Shown: positions 8,269-18,032 of the stretch, one piece after another
How positions within the stretch are numbered: the first letter of the stretch is position 1
How the letters are laid out: each line of letters begins with the position of its first letter
Source of the DNA: QHVT01 sp036389275
GTDB taxonomy: Bacteria > Acidobacteriota > Thermoanaerobaculia > Gp7-AA8
Direction of reading: 5' to 3'
Length of the DNA: 64,000 nt
Assembly (NCBI GenBank): GCA_036389275.1
Contig: DASVQE010000052.1
Span: forward strand, 102,202 to 166,201
Position numbers and translations under genes: made by a program
The notes under the pieces: model-generated
The model's database searches: none
Told to the model about the DNA's origin: nothing
Seen by the model: only the letters and a program-made list of their open reading frames with translations

Positions 8269-10245
8269 ATGACCGCTGCTGCGTTGCCCATCGCGTATGA
8301 TCCGGAGCCTGATTCTCTCAGTGGCAGGCCAACGCTTTTCCAACTGCACGAGCAAACGCTGCTCGACCTCGCCGCGATCTCTCAGCTTACGGAAGAAACA
8401 CCCGCGTCGCGTGTCAGCGAGACGGTCGCAAACCTCGCAGCCCTGCACGACACCGAACTCGTCAAGAATTTAGAAACACGTGCGGCGCTACTCGACAGCG
8501 AAGCAACATTCGTGGAGGAAGACCTTCGCGAGCGGGCAGCGCTCGTCCCGGATCTCAAAGCCCGGTACACGCGCCGAGCGGAGTTGCGGGACACGCAGGT
8601 ATCACTGAACGAACAGATCGTGCGCGCACAAGTGGAGCTCCTCGCGCGCCGGCAAAAAGCTGAAGAAGAGCGGCTCGAACTCGAGTTGGAGCGCGTGCGC
8701 TCTGAGGAAGCATCACTCCGCGCGCAGAACGATTCTGACACCGGCTTAGACGATCAACCGAATTCACGGCAGCAGCGTGTCGCACAACTCCAACAGCGCC
8801 GTGAGGAGATCCTCAAGACAGAAGCATCAGCATTCGAACGGGAAGAGTATCTACGGCAACGATGGATCACCCGCACAGTGGCAGGATTTCTCCTTTGGCT
8901 TGGCTACGCCAGCGTCGTTGCCACCGGGTCGGTACTCGCATTGATCATGAGCGGACGAAGGGCATTTGATCTTCGTCCGCTCGTAGCAGGCACACGTGCC
9001 ATCGTCGCCTCAATCTTTCCCACCTTCCCAGCATGGTTCCGACTCTCCGTAACGATCATCTACGTGGCGTTCCTGCTCGCCGCGATCATCGGGGTATTCA
9101 TCGCGTGCGATGCAATCCTACGAAAGCGTTGGAAATGGGACGCGGAGAAGAAGTCACGCCCAGATGCGAGCGCCCAGATGACGCCGCAGGCGCTCACACC
9201 CCGAACCTATGCGCGGTTCGTCGCGCTGCTACCTTTCACCTTTCTTGGAGCGATCCTGCTCGTTGTCCTCACCATCGCTCCGACCTTCGGACTCCGCTCA
9301 GGTGATGACGCCAGTGTCCTCATGTCGATCTTCCCGAGCGTCGGGTACTCATTCATCGGCATCACCATCGCGTTTCTCGCGACCGGCGTATTCATGATGT
9401 ATTTCATCCGTGTCATCGAGCCGCGAAGTACCCAAGGAGCGGTCCTGCGCCACTCATGGGAGTTTGCGATACCACCGCTGCTGCTCGTCACCGCCTTAGC
9501 CGTCGCACCCTATCAACTTTCGATCAGCGCGGGTGCTTGGCTCCCTTGGGCGGCCTTCATGCTCATGAGTTCTCTTGCACTCGCCTCCGGGCTCGTCTTC
9601 TACGGCATCTTCAAGGATGCGCGACGAGCACGCGAGCGCGTCGTACGTATCGAGAAACGCCTCCAGCGCCTCACGGGCGTTCCGGCTGATGACGATGAGG
9701 ACACCGAAGAGGAACGAACGCCACTCGCGAGTGAGCGAGACTGGCTCCAAAGGGTGCTGCGTCGGGTCCGCTTCGGCCGCGTACCACGTTCCGCACAGGA
9801 AGCCCATCAACCCCCCGACCCGAACGCGAGCCAGGACCTTCTTGCGCCGCCGCCACCGATTCCCATAACGATCCTCGTGCCCGACTACCGCGCGATCGAT
9901 ATGGTCGTCGCGCCGGAACTCGTCATGGCGATCGAGCAACACCGCGGCGCGCTTCGCCGCATCGATGCCGACCTGCACGAAACGCAAGCGGCGATCGCAC
10001 AACTAGAACCACTCGTCGCGCCGGAGACAATGAGCAAACTTCGCGAGCGACGTCTACTGCTTCAGGGTATGAAGCTCGCGCTTGCCACACATCAAGAAGA
10101 ACGGCGACAACATGCACGTATCGACCAAGAGCTCCTGCTGCTGAAAATCGCCACAACACAAAGCGCGACGCAAGCCGTCGCACCACTCATCGCGGCCGTC
10201 AGGCATCCACTCGCGCCAGGGCCCGCTGAAGGAGCGACGCAATGA
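8269..10245 (+). CDS. Polytopic membrane protein with long coiled coils (658 aa)
   Basis: The start is chosen at ATG 8269 because GGGGAGG lies just upstream. Residues ~60-200 form a Glu/Arg-rich coiled coil (RRQKAEEERLELELERV); about six hydrophobic segments follow between ~8870 and 9620 (for example FLLWLGYASVVATGSVLALI and TIIYVAFLLAAIIGVFI), then a charged region and a second helical stretch that may again coil. It is probably a cytoplasmic-membrane scaffold. It overlaps the next membrane gene by ATGA and begins an operon with a lipoprotein and secreted proteins. I do not recognise the family. Confidence 0.72.
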   Translation: MTAAALPIAYDPEPDSLSGRPTLFQLHEQTLLDLAAISQLTEETPASRVSETVANLAALHDTELVKNLETRAALLDSEATFVEEDLRERAALVPDLKARYTRRAELRDTQVSLNEQIVRAQVELLARRQKAEEERLELELERVRSEEASLRAQNDSDTGLDDQPNSRQQRVAQLQQRREEILKTEASAFEREEYLRQRWITRTVAGFLLWLGYASVVATGSVLALIMSGRRAFDLRPLVAGTRAIVASIFPTFPAWFRLSVTIIYVAFLLAAIIGVFIACDAILRKRWKWDAEKKSRPDASAQMTPQALTPRTYARFVALLPFTFLGAILLVVLTIAPTFGLRSGDDASVLMSIFPSVGYSFIGITIAFLATGVFMMYFIRVIEPRSTQGAVLRHSWEFAIPPLLLVTALAVAPYQLSISAGAWLPWAAFMLMSSLALASGLVFYGIFKDARRARERVVRIEKRLQRLTGVPADDDEDTEEERTPLASERDWLQRVLRRVRFGRVPRSAQEAHQPPDPNASQDLLAPPPPIPITILVPDYRAIDMVVAPELVMAIEQHRGALRRIDADLHETQAAIAQLEPLVAPETMSKLRERRLLLQGMKLALATHQEERRQHARIDQELLLLKIATTQSATQAVAPLIAAVRHPLAPGPAEGATQ

Positions 10246-11423
10246 CCGAACAGCCCACAACGACACCGACGACGCATGACACGGATTGGCATGCCGGGTA
10301 CGAGGACGGGATTATCGGCCAGACGTGGCTTGAGCACCATCGCATGCTCGGATTCGAGGCTGAGCGTGAACACGCCGTGGAACGCGGCGAGATCGAAAAG
10401 CGCATCGCGCGGGCACGTGCCGATCTCGCTACCGCAACGGAGGCAGCCAAGCGCGACGACGAGACATTTCGGAAGATCGAGCAACGACTGGCCGATGCGA
10501 GCGAGGACCGGGACCGGTACCCAAACCAGTACTCACCATGGATGGGTGCCGGCTTTGTGATCTGCGCGATCGCGATCATGGCGGCCGATTTCCCCTTATC
10601 CCGCGCGATAGCGGAACAGATTCTTCACCGCAAAGCAGCAGCCATCTTCTCGCATGCGAATCTCGTCGCATGGGGCATCGTCGCCATGGGACTGTTCTTC
10701 AAGCTCATGGCCGATCCATTCATGAGGCCACGCTACCTGCTGCCCCCATACCTGCGCCGAATCTCCGTCGCCATGTCTGTGATCATCGCCATGATCATTG
10801 CACTCGGGCTTGCCTCGGTGCTCGGCATGCTAGGCCTCTTTCGAGGCGATACCATGACGCGCAGCACACCAGGAACCGCCACACGTTACGGCAGCACGAC
10901 AACGACCGCTCCCGCGGCGCCGCCGCCACAGGCGACAGGCCTTGCAAGTGTGTTCAGCCAGGACGCTGGCACGGTCGCAAAAGTCACGTTCCTCGCTCTC
11001 GCGCTCGTGCTGCCGATTATTGGCGGCATCTTTGCCGCCACCGGCACGGCACGCATCCACAACGCAAAACAGCTCAAGCGGTTCCACCGCACACACGACG
11101 CTCGCAAGGAGGCGCACGAGGCAATTGCACGCCAAGTGCAGGAACGAACCGCCGAAGTTGCGGTTCATGAGCGCGACTTGGCAACCGCGCAATCGCACGC
11201 GGTCCTCTCCGATAAGCGGTACCACACGTATCTGCACGGGTACGAGCGCGGCCTGTGCGCTGCACAACCGAGCACGGGCATCGCCGAACAAATTCTCCAG
11301 TTTCTTCATCGGTGGGTGACGGCCGCGCACCAACGCGAGAACTTCATCAGAACCACCCTGGTCGCGAACCAGCAACGCGCCCGCACGGTGTGGGAGAACC
11401 AATGCGACGAGCAGGCATCTTAA
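10242..11423 (+). CDS. Four-TM membrane protein with flanking coiled coils (393 aa)
   Basis: Starts in ATGA overlap with the upstream gene. N-terminal ~90 residues are helical and charged (RIARARADLATATEAAKRD). Hydrophobic segments are near GFVICAIAIMAADF, LVAWGIVAMGLFF, VIIAMIIALGLASVLG and FLALALVLPIIGGIFA; a Thr/Ala/Pro-rich loop precedes the last one, and a helical C-terminal arm follows. Layout (coil, membrane block, coil) mirrors its upstream neighbour, suggesting they form one envelope complex. No family recognised. Confidence 0.7.
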   Translation: MTEQPTTTPTTHDTDWHAGYEDGIIGQTWLEHHRMLGFEAEREHAVERGEIEKRIARARADLATATEAAKRDDETFRKIEQRLADASEDRDRYPNQYSPWMGAGFVICAIAIMAADFPLSRAIAEQILHRKAAAIFSHANLVAWGIVAMGLFFKLMADPFMRPRYLLPPYLRRISVAMSVIIAMIIALGLASVLGMLGLFRGDTMTRSTPGTATRYGSTTTTAPAAPPPQATGLASVFSQDAGTVAKVTFLALALVLPIIGGIFAATGTARIHNAKQLKRFHRTHDARKEAHEAIARQVQERTAEVAVHERDLATAQSHAVLSDKRYHTYLHGYERGLCAAQPSTGIAEQILQFLHRWVTAAHQRENFIRTTLVANQQRARTVWENQCDEQAS

Positions 11424-12178
11424 GCCTTCTGCTGCTCGCGTCCTGCACGATGTGCGAGGGACCGGAACCGCCGAAACCTCCGGCACGCACGTACTTCGTC
11501 TTCCTCGATCTCACGCGGAGCCTCAACGATGCACAGCAGCAATCGGTCAACGAGCGGATCAATGACCTCTGCCGTGGGATTCCTGGTCGCTCGCGGCTTA
11601 CGGTGCTACCGCTTGGCGGTTACGTCGCGCGCGCGGGCGTGCTCCTCCATGAAGAACTACCAGACGATAGTTTCGTCGACGGCGAACGCGACCTTGCAGA
11701 TCGCCGGGCCGCCTTGCCCGGTGAGATCGCGACGGCAGCGCAGAACTACAACGCGAGCATCACGGACAAGAACTTTCTCAAGAAGACCTGCATCTCGCAT
11801 GCACTCCACGAGGCACAACAGCGCATCGCAACGAGTGGTAGCCAAGAACCTGCTGAGATCATCTTCATTAGCGACATGCTGGAAGACTGTCCAACATCAG
11901 TGCTCGGCGGATCGCTATCGCTGGAAAAGCCCGACATTCACGAAGAACTCAAAAGAGCACAAACACTCGATCGACCCCTTCCCGACCTGCGCGGAGCCAA
12001 CATCACAGCGATCATTCCTGAAACCGGGCCAACGGCGACCAAGACCCCACAACCAAGCCTGCCAGAGCTGGAGTCGTTCTGGGGAACGATCTTCAAAGGC
12101 TGTCACACCGCGAGCTTCTCACTCGGAACCAGCATTCCGAGGCGGCTACTTCCTTCGGAGCCGAAGGAAGATGAGTAG
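11402..12178 (+). CDS. Lipoprotein with vWA-like domain (258 aa)
   Basis: The ATG at 11402 lies inside the end of the upstream gene, behind a GGGAG. The signal peptide ends in a lipobox (LLLLASC), so the mature protein should be lipid-anchored at Cys15. FVFLDLTRS at residues 33-40 resembles the DxTxS metal-site loop of von Willebrand A domains, and IIFISDMLEDC further on matches the second Asp-bearing strand. A ligand-binding or scaffold role in the envelope is inferred. A comparable lipoprotein is encoded at 21912-22685 beside another membrane gene. Confidence 0.68.
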   Translation: MRRAGILSLLLLASCTMCEGPEPPKPPARTYFVFLDLTRSLNDAQQQSVNERINDLCRGIPGRSRLTVLPLGGYVARAGVLLHEELPDDSFVDGERDLADRRAALPGEIATAAQNYNASITDKNFLKKTCISHALHEAQQRIATSGSQEPAEIIFISDMLEDCPTSVLGGSLSLEKPDIHEELKRAQTLDRPLPDLRGANITAIIPETGPTATKTPQPSLPELESFWGTIFKGCHTASFSLGTSIPRRLLPSEPKEDE

Positions 12179-12306
12179 GACGGCGTTCGGCCGACTGCAC
12201 TGGACAGAATGCGGCTCAGCGCTGATTTGCTAAATAAGCAAACGGAGGAGTAATCCCACCGCAGGGACGATACTGTTCAGGGTGTTCGCGATGGCTTCCG
12301 GCCGGA

Positions 12307-12576
12307 GTGCCTTTGTGCGCGGTCTGCGACAGGGAACCGACGCCGTATGTTCCGAAATGCGGCGGCTGCGGTAAACCGAATGAGGATCACGCGGTGGTGA
12401 AAGAGTGCTGGGCGACGTCCGAGGAGTCGCGCGTTCTTTCGAGACGGACACTGCGTCTTCACATGGCGGCTCGGCCATCGTTACGTACCTCGACGGTCGC
12501 GGTGAAGGCGGAATTCTATCGCAAACTCTCCATCTGCGGTCGGGCGGCTGAGGGGTGCCAGGTTACGGCAGGGTAG
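12307..12576 (+). CDS. Possible zinc-ribbon ORF, doubtful C-terminus
   Basis: From a GTG at 12307 the first ~35 residues carry two CxxC pairs (CAVC...CGGC) as in small zinc ribbons. After about residue 40 the sequence becomes poor and another frame looks at least as good, so the gene may be frameshifted or the pattern fortuitous. It lies alone in a 460-bp gap. The rest of the gap (12179-12306, 12577-12641) shows nothing else. Confidence 0.3.
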   Translation: MPLCAVCDREPTPYVPKCGGCGKPNEDHAVVKECWATSEESRVLSRRTLRLHMAARPSLRTSTVAVKAEFYRKLSICGRAAEGCQVTAG

Positions 12577-12641
12577 GGAATGGCAGCGTTCACGACACTC
12601 CTCATGTGAGGTCCGAGTTATCCAGAAGAAGGAGTTTCGCG

Positions 12642-13268
12642 ATGCGTTACGTGCTCGCACTGCTGCTCTCACTGTTTCCGCTCTCGCTAGTTGCGCAGGC
12701 GAACGGCAAGCTACAGTTGCACTTCATCGACGTCGGCCAAGGAGAGGGTGCACTGCTCGTCAGCCCCAGCCGGCAGACGGTGCTCTTTGATAACGGCGAC
12801 CTCAGCGGCGTGGAGACCGACGACTACCTGGACATCGAGACCGGCCTCGAGCCCGACGTGGGTCAGGTCGAGGTGTACAAGGTGCACCACCACGGGAGCC
12901 GGTACAGCAGCAACGAGGACTGGCTCGCCACCATCCAGCCACGCATCGGCGTTATCAGCACGGGTACGAAGAACAAGTACGGTCACCCGACACAGGAATG
13001 CCTCGACCGCCTCCACGACGCCGGCATTACGACGTTCTGGACGAGCAGAGGCAAGGGTGCCACACCTGACCCGCAGCAAGACACGATCGCCGGCACGGTC
13101 ATCGTCGAGTACACACCCGGCACCGGCAGCTTTACCGTGACCGGGACCCGCGCGAACGTCCACCACCCCTCGTGCCTCTGGGCGGACGCGATCAGCCCAG
13201 CGAATCGCCGCACGGGCACACCACCGAATGGTTGGACGCTCCACGCAGGGTGCCCCACTACTGAGTAA
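12642..13268 (+). CDS. Secreted ComEC-like metallo-beta-lactamase-fold protein, internally deleted
   Basis: ATG 12642 follows AAGGAG. A signal peptide (LALLLSLFPLSLVAQA) precedes LHFIDVGQGEGALL, the hallmark first strand of ComEC/Rec2-type hydrolases, and KVHHHGSRYSSN with YGHPTQE gives the later half. In relatives, VLFDNG is followed by ~100-150 residues with the HxHxDH metal motif before the GDLSG part; here VLFDNG runs directly into GDLSGVETDDY. The metal-binding core is therefore absent although the frame is kept, so hydrolytic activity is unlikely. Function as an envelope-located binding protein, or simple decay, are the alternatives. Confidence 0.75.
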   Translation: MRYVLALLLSLFPLSLVAQANGKLQLHFIDVGQGEGALLVSPSRQTVLFDNGDLSGVETDDYLDIETGLEPDVGQVEVYKVHHHGSRYSSNEDWLATIQPRIGVISTGTKNKYGHPTQECLDRLHDAGITTFWTSRGKGATPDPQQDTIAGTVIVEYTPGTGSFTVTGTRANVHHPSCLWADAISPANRRTGTPPNGWTLHAGCPTTE

Positions 13269-13522
13269 CCCATATGGACCGGGTGGCGAGACCAGAGCCG
13301 GAGGCACGCGGGCGCAAAGAGAAAACGAGCGCTGCGTCACTCCAATGGTCGAGGTGCGCTACGACACCCCCGCAATTCTTCGCACGTACGCTGCGTGCCG
13401 CCCTTGACGCCCTCGCCGGCACGCCAGGAGTGCAGCTGTCCTTCCTCGGCCACCGGCCGGGTTCGCAGGAACTCGCTTTCATCTGCTGCACCAGCGGTGG
13501 GTGCGTCCTGCCAAGGAGTCTC

Positions 13523-14200
13523 ATGTGGACCGATAACACCGGCGATCACGAAATCCCCGTACACCGCGAAGCTTATCTAGGGAGCGAGGCCGAAGCCGGC
13601 ACGGTCGGCATCGGTGACCGGATTCGTCGCGCGAACGGCGAAAGCGCCACTGTCGGGATCGTTATGGACCACCACCAGTTCGGACCGGTGCTCACGACAG
13701 CAGGACACCTGTTTCTCGACGGTTTTACGGATGGTGAACGCGTCTTCCTCACCACCGGCGGCGTGACCTACCCGGGCCGCGTCGTGAGCCGGCGGCTGGC
13801 AACCTCCCTCGACTACGCGCTCATCCAGCTCGACGAGCCGCTACAGCACCGCAACTGGTACTTACCACAGTACCGGCTGCGACAGCTCTTCGCGCCGAGT
13901 CAGGTCGACCGCGGTACTGCGCTCTTCATTCTCACGGCGGATCGGCTGCCTCGTAACGTCACGTGTAAAGCCGTCGGCGCACGCGGGATGATCGACGGTC
14001 GGCCGATGGAAGACTTGATCCTCACCGAGTGGCGTACGCGGCCAGGCGATTCCGGTGCATGCCTCGTCGACGCGCAGCAGCGCGCGTGGGGCTTACTCGT
14101 GGGCCGCATCGATACCGCGACATTCTCGCTTTCCGCCTTTGCGCCCGCACACCTCGCGGTCTTTGAAGAAACTAGTACGTTCATAACAAGAGAGGAGTAA
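13523..14200 (+). CDS. Trypsin-fold serine protease-like protein (225 aa)
   Basis: The start at ATG 13523 is chosen for the AAGGAG five bases upstream; the frame is open from 13274 but the extra residues look unlike protein. A chymotrypsin-type triad can be read: His in VLTTAGHLF, Asp in SLDYALIQLD and Ser in RPGDSGACLV. No signal peptide is seen with this start, so it may act inside the cell or depend on the longer start. It sits in the envelope operon between the MBL-fold gene and a secreted barrel-like protein. Substrate unknown. Confidence 0.7.
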   Translation: MWTDNTGDHEIPVHREAYLGSEAEAGTVGIGDRIRRANGESATVGIVMDHHQFGPVLTTAGHLFLDGFTDGERVFLTTGGVTYPGRVVSRRLATSLDYALIQLDEPLQHRNWYLPQYRLRQLFAPSQVDRGTALFILTADRLPRNVTCKAVGARGMIDGRPMEDLILTEWRTRPGDSGACLVDAQQRAWGLLVGRIDTATFSLSAFAPAHLAVFEETSTFITREE

Positions 14201-14204
14201 GTTC

Positions 14205-15593
14205 ATGTACCGCTTCCTAGCATTCGTCCCCATAGCACTTTTTACGCTAGCCATCAATGCACAAAACTGCGCGGACCTCATCACTATTCAGCAATCTCTT
14301 ACGGTCCAAGGGCCGAATGACGCTACCCACGTCGCGGTCATGGACCAAGCTACCCCGCCAAACACCATCGCCGTGGCGGCGACACCGAACGGGACGTGGA
14401 CGATCAGTGCAGCGGACGTAACCACCCTCGGCAATGCTGCGTTGCTCGCAGACACCGCAACGCGTCGAAACTTCAACATCCAGTTCTTGCGCAACGGCAC
14501 GCGCGTCGGTGGGCCTCGACCGTTCATTCGGACAGGGCAAGAGCGCAACATCGTCTGCCCGCCTGTGGCGAATCCGCCCGTCGTAAACCCGCCCGTGGTA
14601 AATCCGCCTGTCGCAAACCCGCCGGCCAATAACGCGCCTCCTCCCGAAGACGCGATCGCAGCATGCAACCGCATCGGTCCCGATCAGATCGCGCTGCTGG
14701 AGCAGGAGCGCAAGGTGCGGCGTGACCCAGGCTTCACCGCACTCTTCTTCACCGCGGACGGTCAACTCTGCCACTGGAACCGACAGTTTGGCGTCGAAGG
14801 TGACCCGATTCACGTTATCCTGATCAACGACGGATCGCTCGCCGGCACGCCGCAGGCGCAGTTCGCGCCGTGCGCACTGGAACCCGCCGGGATCTCGGCA
14901 TACGTCCCCGGGACATTCCCAACACTGCCCCAATCGAACGCGGCAGGCCCTATTCTCTACACGCCACTTCGTCTCCTGCCACGACGCTGCTTCAACGCGA
15001 GCGTCGATATCACCGTCGACGGTCGCAAGCTTGACGCGAACAACAACAGCGTGCCCTTCCAGGGACGCCATACACTCACGCAGTACACGCGCTACCGCAC
15101 CACTCTCCAAGTCGGCACGGCCTTCACCGATCTGCATGACAACACTTACGGCCTGCGCGCCGACGGGACCCAGATGCGCATCTTCAACAAAGGCCCGATT
15201 AATGAGGGACCAGAATACTTCGCCAGCGTCGTCATTTACTCATTCCCCAGTTACCTGCGCGAATTAAGCAGCCGCGGACGCTACCACTATTTCGGTAGGG
15301 ACATCGTCAACGACCAAGGATTTACTGATCGCATCGGTTTGGCACTCGGCGCCTCAGCGAGTAACCCCGGGCGTCGCTTTCTTACCGGGATCTCCTTTGA
15401 AATTGTTCGCGGCGTGAATCTCGTTGGGATGTACGAGTGGGCACGTGTCAAGCGCTTGGTCGGCGTCAAGGAAGATGACGTTTTCGCTGGGGCAGAGAAC
15501 ACGATTCCGGTGCGTGACACGTGGGAAAGCTCATTCGCCGGCGGTATCTCACTGGATTTCCGGTACGTAACGCTGCTCTTCTCACGACAATGA
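14205..15593 (+). CDS. Secreted protein with VNPP repeats and possible C-terminal barrel (462 aa)
   Basis: Signal peptide at residues 1-19 (ALFTLAINAQ). A Pro/Asn/Val-rich linker of near-identical units (VVNPP, VANPP; ~14567-14630) divides an N-terminal domain from a larger C-terminal domain. The last ~150 residues have alternating hydrophobic strands and end FRYVTLLFSRQ, as in outer-membrane barrels. Likely exported to the outer membrane. Its TGA overlaps the next gene's ATG. Family not recognised. Confidence 0.65.
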   Translation: MYRFLAFVPIALFTLAINAQNCADLITIQQSLTVQGPNDATHVAVMDQATPPNTIAVAATPNGTWTISAADVTTLGNAALLADTATRRNFNIQFLRNGTRVGGPRPFIRTGQERNIVCPPVANPPVVNPPVVNPPVANPPANNAPPPEDAIAACNRIGPDQIALLEQERKVRRDPGFTALFFTADGQLCHWNRQFGVEGDPIHVILINDGSLAGTPQAQFAPCALEPAGISAYVPGTFPTLPQSNAAGPILYTPLRLLPRRCFNASVDITVDGRKLDANNNSVPFQGRHTLTQYTRYRTTLQVGTAFTDLHDNTYGLRADGTQMRIFNKGPINEGPEYFASVVIYSFPSYLRELSSRGRYHYFGRDIVNDQGFTDRIGLALGASASNPGRRFLTGISFEIVRGVNLVGMYEWARVKRLVGVKEDDVFAGAENTIPVRDTWESSFAGGISLDFRYVTLLFSRQ

Positions 15594-16768
15594 CCACTCC
15601 CAACTGGCCGCATCTCGTCCGATACGCACCGGTCTTCGGCGTGCTCACGCTCCTCGCGGTCTGGGGTGTGTGCGGGATGTTTGCTGGTTGGCGCGTACAA
15701 CGGTGGTGGTGCGGTGCAGACAAGAAACCCAGCACGTCGAAATTCCAACTCTTCTTGTGGACGACGGTCGTCCTATTTGCTTACAGCACGATCACGGCAC
15801 GGTTCATCCTCAAAGGATTGGCCGTGGCGATCGACCCCAAGTGTGGCACGCTACCGAGCAACATTCTCGTAGTCCTTGGGCTGAGCGGTGCTACCGCGGC
15901 CGTCGCGAAGGGCATCACCGTGGGATACATCAACTCTGGCCGTCTGGCCAAAAACAACGACGCCGCGCCGGGCGCGCCGACGGGCGGCGTGCTCACCTCT
16001 GATGAGGGTGAGCCAGATTTGAGCAAATTGCAGATCACGGCATGGACGTTCGTCGCGATCGTGATTTACCTCATCCAGTTTTTTCGAGCCTTGCCCTCGA
16101 TTCCAGGCGACGGGATTGACGCCCCGGGATGTGCGGTTCCAGACATCGATGCCACGCTCATGGTGCTCATGGGCCTCAGCCAAGGAGCCTACGTCGGTAA
16201 GAAACTCGTAACGATGGACACGCCGCGTATCGCGAGCATCACGCCGCAGCGCGGCCCCATCGGTACGGTCGTGACCGTCCACGGCGCATCCTTCGGCGCG
16301 GCACAGCAGGGCAGCACGATACTGATTGATGGACAGCCGGTGCCGCTCGTCGCGACGTCCTGGGCTGATACCCAAATCACCTTCAGCATGCCGCTAGCGC
16401 AGCCATCCGGCATCGCGTGGAGTCCTGGGCCGCACACGATCAGTTTGCTCGTCGGTGGGCGCGCCGCGGAGGGCGCGCTCGCCTTCACGCTTACCCCGCC
16501 CACCATCACCGCGATCGCGCCCGGCATCGCAAAACCAGGCACTGCGGTCACACTCTATGGCTTCTTTGGCGCCCCAGATCCGACAAGTGTCGTGCTCATG
16601 GACGGGACCGTGCTGCCCGCTGGTGTCAGTTGGGCGCAAGACACGATCACGGTCTTGATTCCTAGTCAGTATGTAAGCGGTGCCGCGTGGCAGCCGAATC
16701 AGAACGTGCAGCTCAGCGTACGCGTCCAAGGCATCGTGAGCAATGCGATGCTCGTCACTATTACCTGA
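15590..16768 (+). CDS. Membrane protein with two IPT/TIG domains (392 aa)
   Basis: ATG 15590 overlaps the previous stop (ATGA). Four hydrophobic segments occupy residues ~10-200 (for example GVLTLLAVWGVCGMFAGW and FVAIVIYLIQFF). The C-terminal half has two IPT/TIG Ig-like domains: ITPQRGPIGTVVTVHG and ITAIAPGIAKPGTAVTLYG, each with a later hydrophobic strand pattern. TIG domains usually mediate extracytoplasmic adhesion or structural contacts. Last gene of the 8.3-16.8 kb envelope block. Confidence 0.72.
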   Translation: MTTPNWPHLVRYAPVFGVLTLLAVWGVCGMFAGWRVQRWWCGADKKPSTSKFQLFLWTTVVLFAYSTITARFILKGLAVAIDPKCGTLPSNILVVLGLSGATAAVAKGITVGYINSGRLAKNNDAAPGAPTGGVLTSDEGEPDLSKLQITAWTFVAIVIYLIQFFRALPSIPGDGIDAPGCAVPDIDATLMVLMGLSQGAYVGKKLVTMDTPRIASITPQRGPIGTVVTVHGASFGAAQQGSTILIDGQPVPLVATSWADTQITFSMPLAQPSGIAWSPGPHTISLLVGGRAAEGALAFTLTPPTITAIAPGIAKPGTAVTLYGFFGAPDPTSVVLMDGTVLPAGVSWAQDTITVLIPSQYVSGAAWQPNQNVQLSVRVQGIVSNAMLVTIT

Positions 16769-16819
16769 CGGCGAGTCTCGCCAGGCTCGAAGGAGTCGCC
16801 GGTCGGGGCGACGTTCTAA

Positions 16820-17110
16820 CTATCGGAGCCGGAAACGACGCAGTCTCGCGATCGTCAAGCGCGCGAGGAGGTCGCTGCGCGGCACGTTGAGCGCTCGGCA
16901 CAAGCGCAGGACTACGACGACGCCTGCTTCTTTTGCGCCCGTCGCGATGCGACTTACGTGATGCTGGACGAGATCCGCACGCTCGGCGAGTTCTTCCTGC
17001 GAAAGGCCGCGTAACTTGCGGTACGCCGCACGTCCTGACCCAGGGTTCGTAGGCCGCCCGCTGCATTTCTGACTTGCGGCCCGCCGACTTCCGACTTGCG
17101 GACCGAACAC
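16820..17110 (-). CDS. XRE-family helix-turn-helix regulator, start uncertain
   Basis: A classic XRE DNA-binding domain: KLRGLSQEELAERADL then HHVSRIATGAKEAG and LCRALNVPRSDLLA. The ATG at 17110 gives a poor leader. A GTG near 17030 would give the usual VRAYRK start only if one base were restored, so the start may be damaged. The body is complete. Probably a repressor acting on the element. It faces the envelope operon tail to tail. Confidence 0.68.
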   Translation of the reverse strand: MFGPQVGSRRAASQKCSGRPTNPGSGRAAYRKLRGLSQEELAERADLVQHHVSRIATGAKEAGVVVVLRLCRALNVPRSDLLARLTIARLRRFRLR

Positions 17111-17125
17111 TCACCCGTTCCGCGG

Positions 17126-18000
17126 CTAGGATTCGGTGGATACGTTCACACGTAGGTACGTCGACTCAGGTATCTTCGGTGAGAGCGCAGGGCGATGCGC
17201 GCGGATCATCTCTAGCGGAAACGCGATGCGCGTGCCAAGCAAGCAGTGCTCCTGCTTGCGGACCTCGATGGCGATACGACGAGCCGTTCCTCGTTCGTTC
17301 CGGCGATGATTTCGTCCCACGTACCAATGCGAAACACCGCGCCGCCACTCACACCATGCGGGTCGGGCGGTCGCTGCACACGCGCCGTGCGCGACACCAT
17401 CTTCTTCGCATCGAAATCGATGCACACGTGCGTCTCCAACTGAAATCCACGTGGATACTTTTCCGGCGACAGCGCGTCGCTGGTGAGACGCAGCGGCTCG
17501 ATCGTCAGAACACCACCGCGCGGGCCATCGTGCTGCGAGCTGGGATACGCGACGAACGTGTACCGCGTGCGTGGGCCCGGCGCATCACTCGGATCAATTT
17601 GCGTGACATCCAGGAACCGGAAGTGCGTCCCCACCTCATCGCGGAGCGCCGGGGATAACGGTACTGCGCCGATATCGATCCAGTCATCCTCCCGGCGACC
17701 TGAGGCCGGCAACGGTGATTTCAAGGCTTGTCCGCCGATCGGCACCAGCGCACCGCGACCGGGCACCTCGATATTCGTCATGGCCCGACGGTTCTCATCC
17801 AGGACATGCGCGGCCGTGACGAGAAATCCCTCGTCGTGCACCTGCACAAGCACGCCGGAGCCGATCACGTACCGCTGGCCGCGCTCGTCTGTCCCGTAGA
17901 GTGGAACGACGTACTTCGCGACACGATCTTCTACGAGCGCGAGGCGGCGATTGAATTCACGATGCGCGCGCGAAAGCGCCGGGAGTCTGAACTTCGCCAT
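17126..18000 (-). pseudogene. Trypsin-like peptidase, frameshifted near its end
   Basis: Starts at ATG 18000. The triad is visible: His in FLVTAAHVLDE, Asp in DWIDIGAVPL, Ser in PHGVSGGAVF. Near 17282 the frame slips by -1; the neighbouring frame supplies the expected family ending (RRIAIEVRKQEH, LLGTRIAFPLEMIRA) down to a stop at 17126. Without the shift a short aberrant tail is made (to 17212). It has no signal peptide, so is probably cytoplasmic. The XRE gene at 18033-18299 lies just upstream on the same strand. Confidence 0.75.
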
Positions 18001-18032
18001 TCCTCATGCCGAGAACACCAGCGGGCCCGTTG

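Noticed and set aside
13274..13522. N-terminal extension of the trypsin-fold gene
   Set aside because: The residues look unlike a folded domain or signal peptide, and a strong ribosome site precedes ATG 13523.
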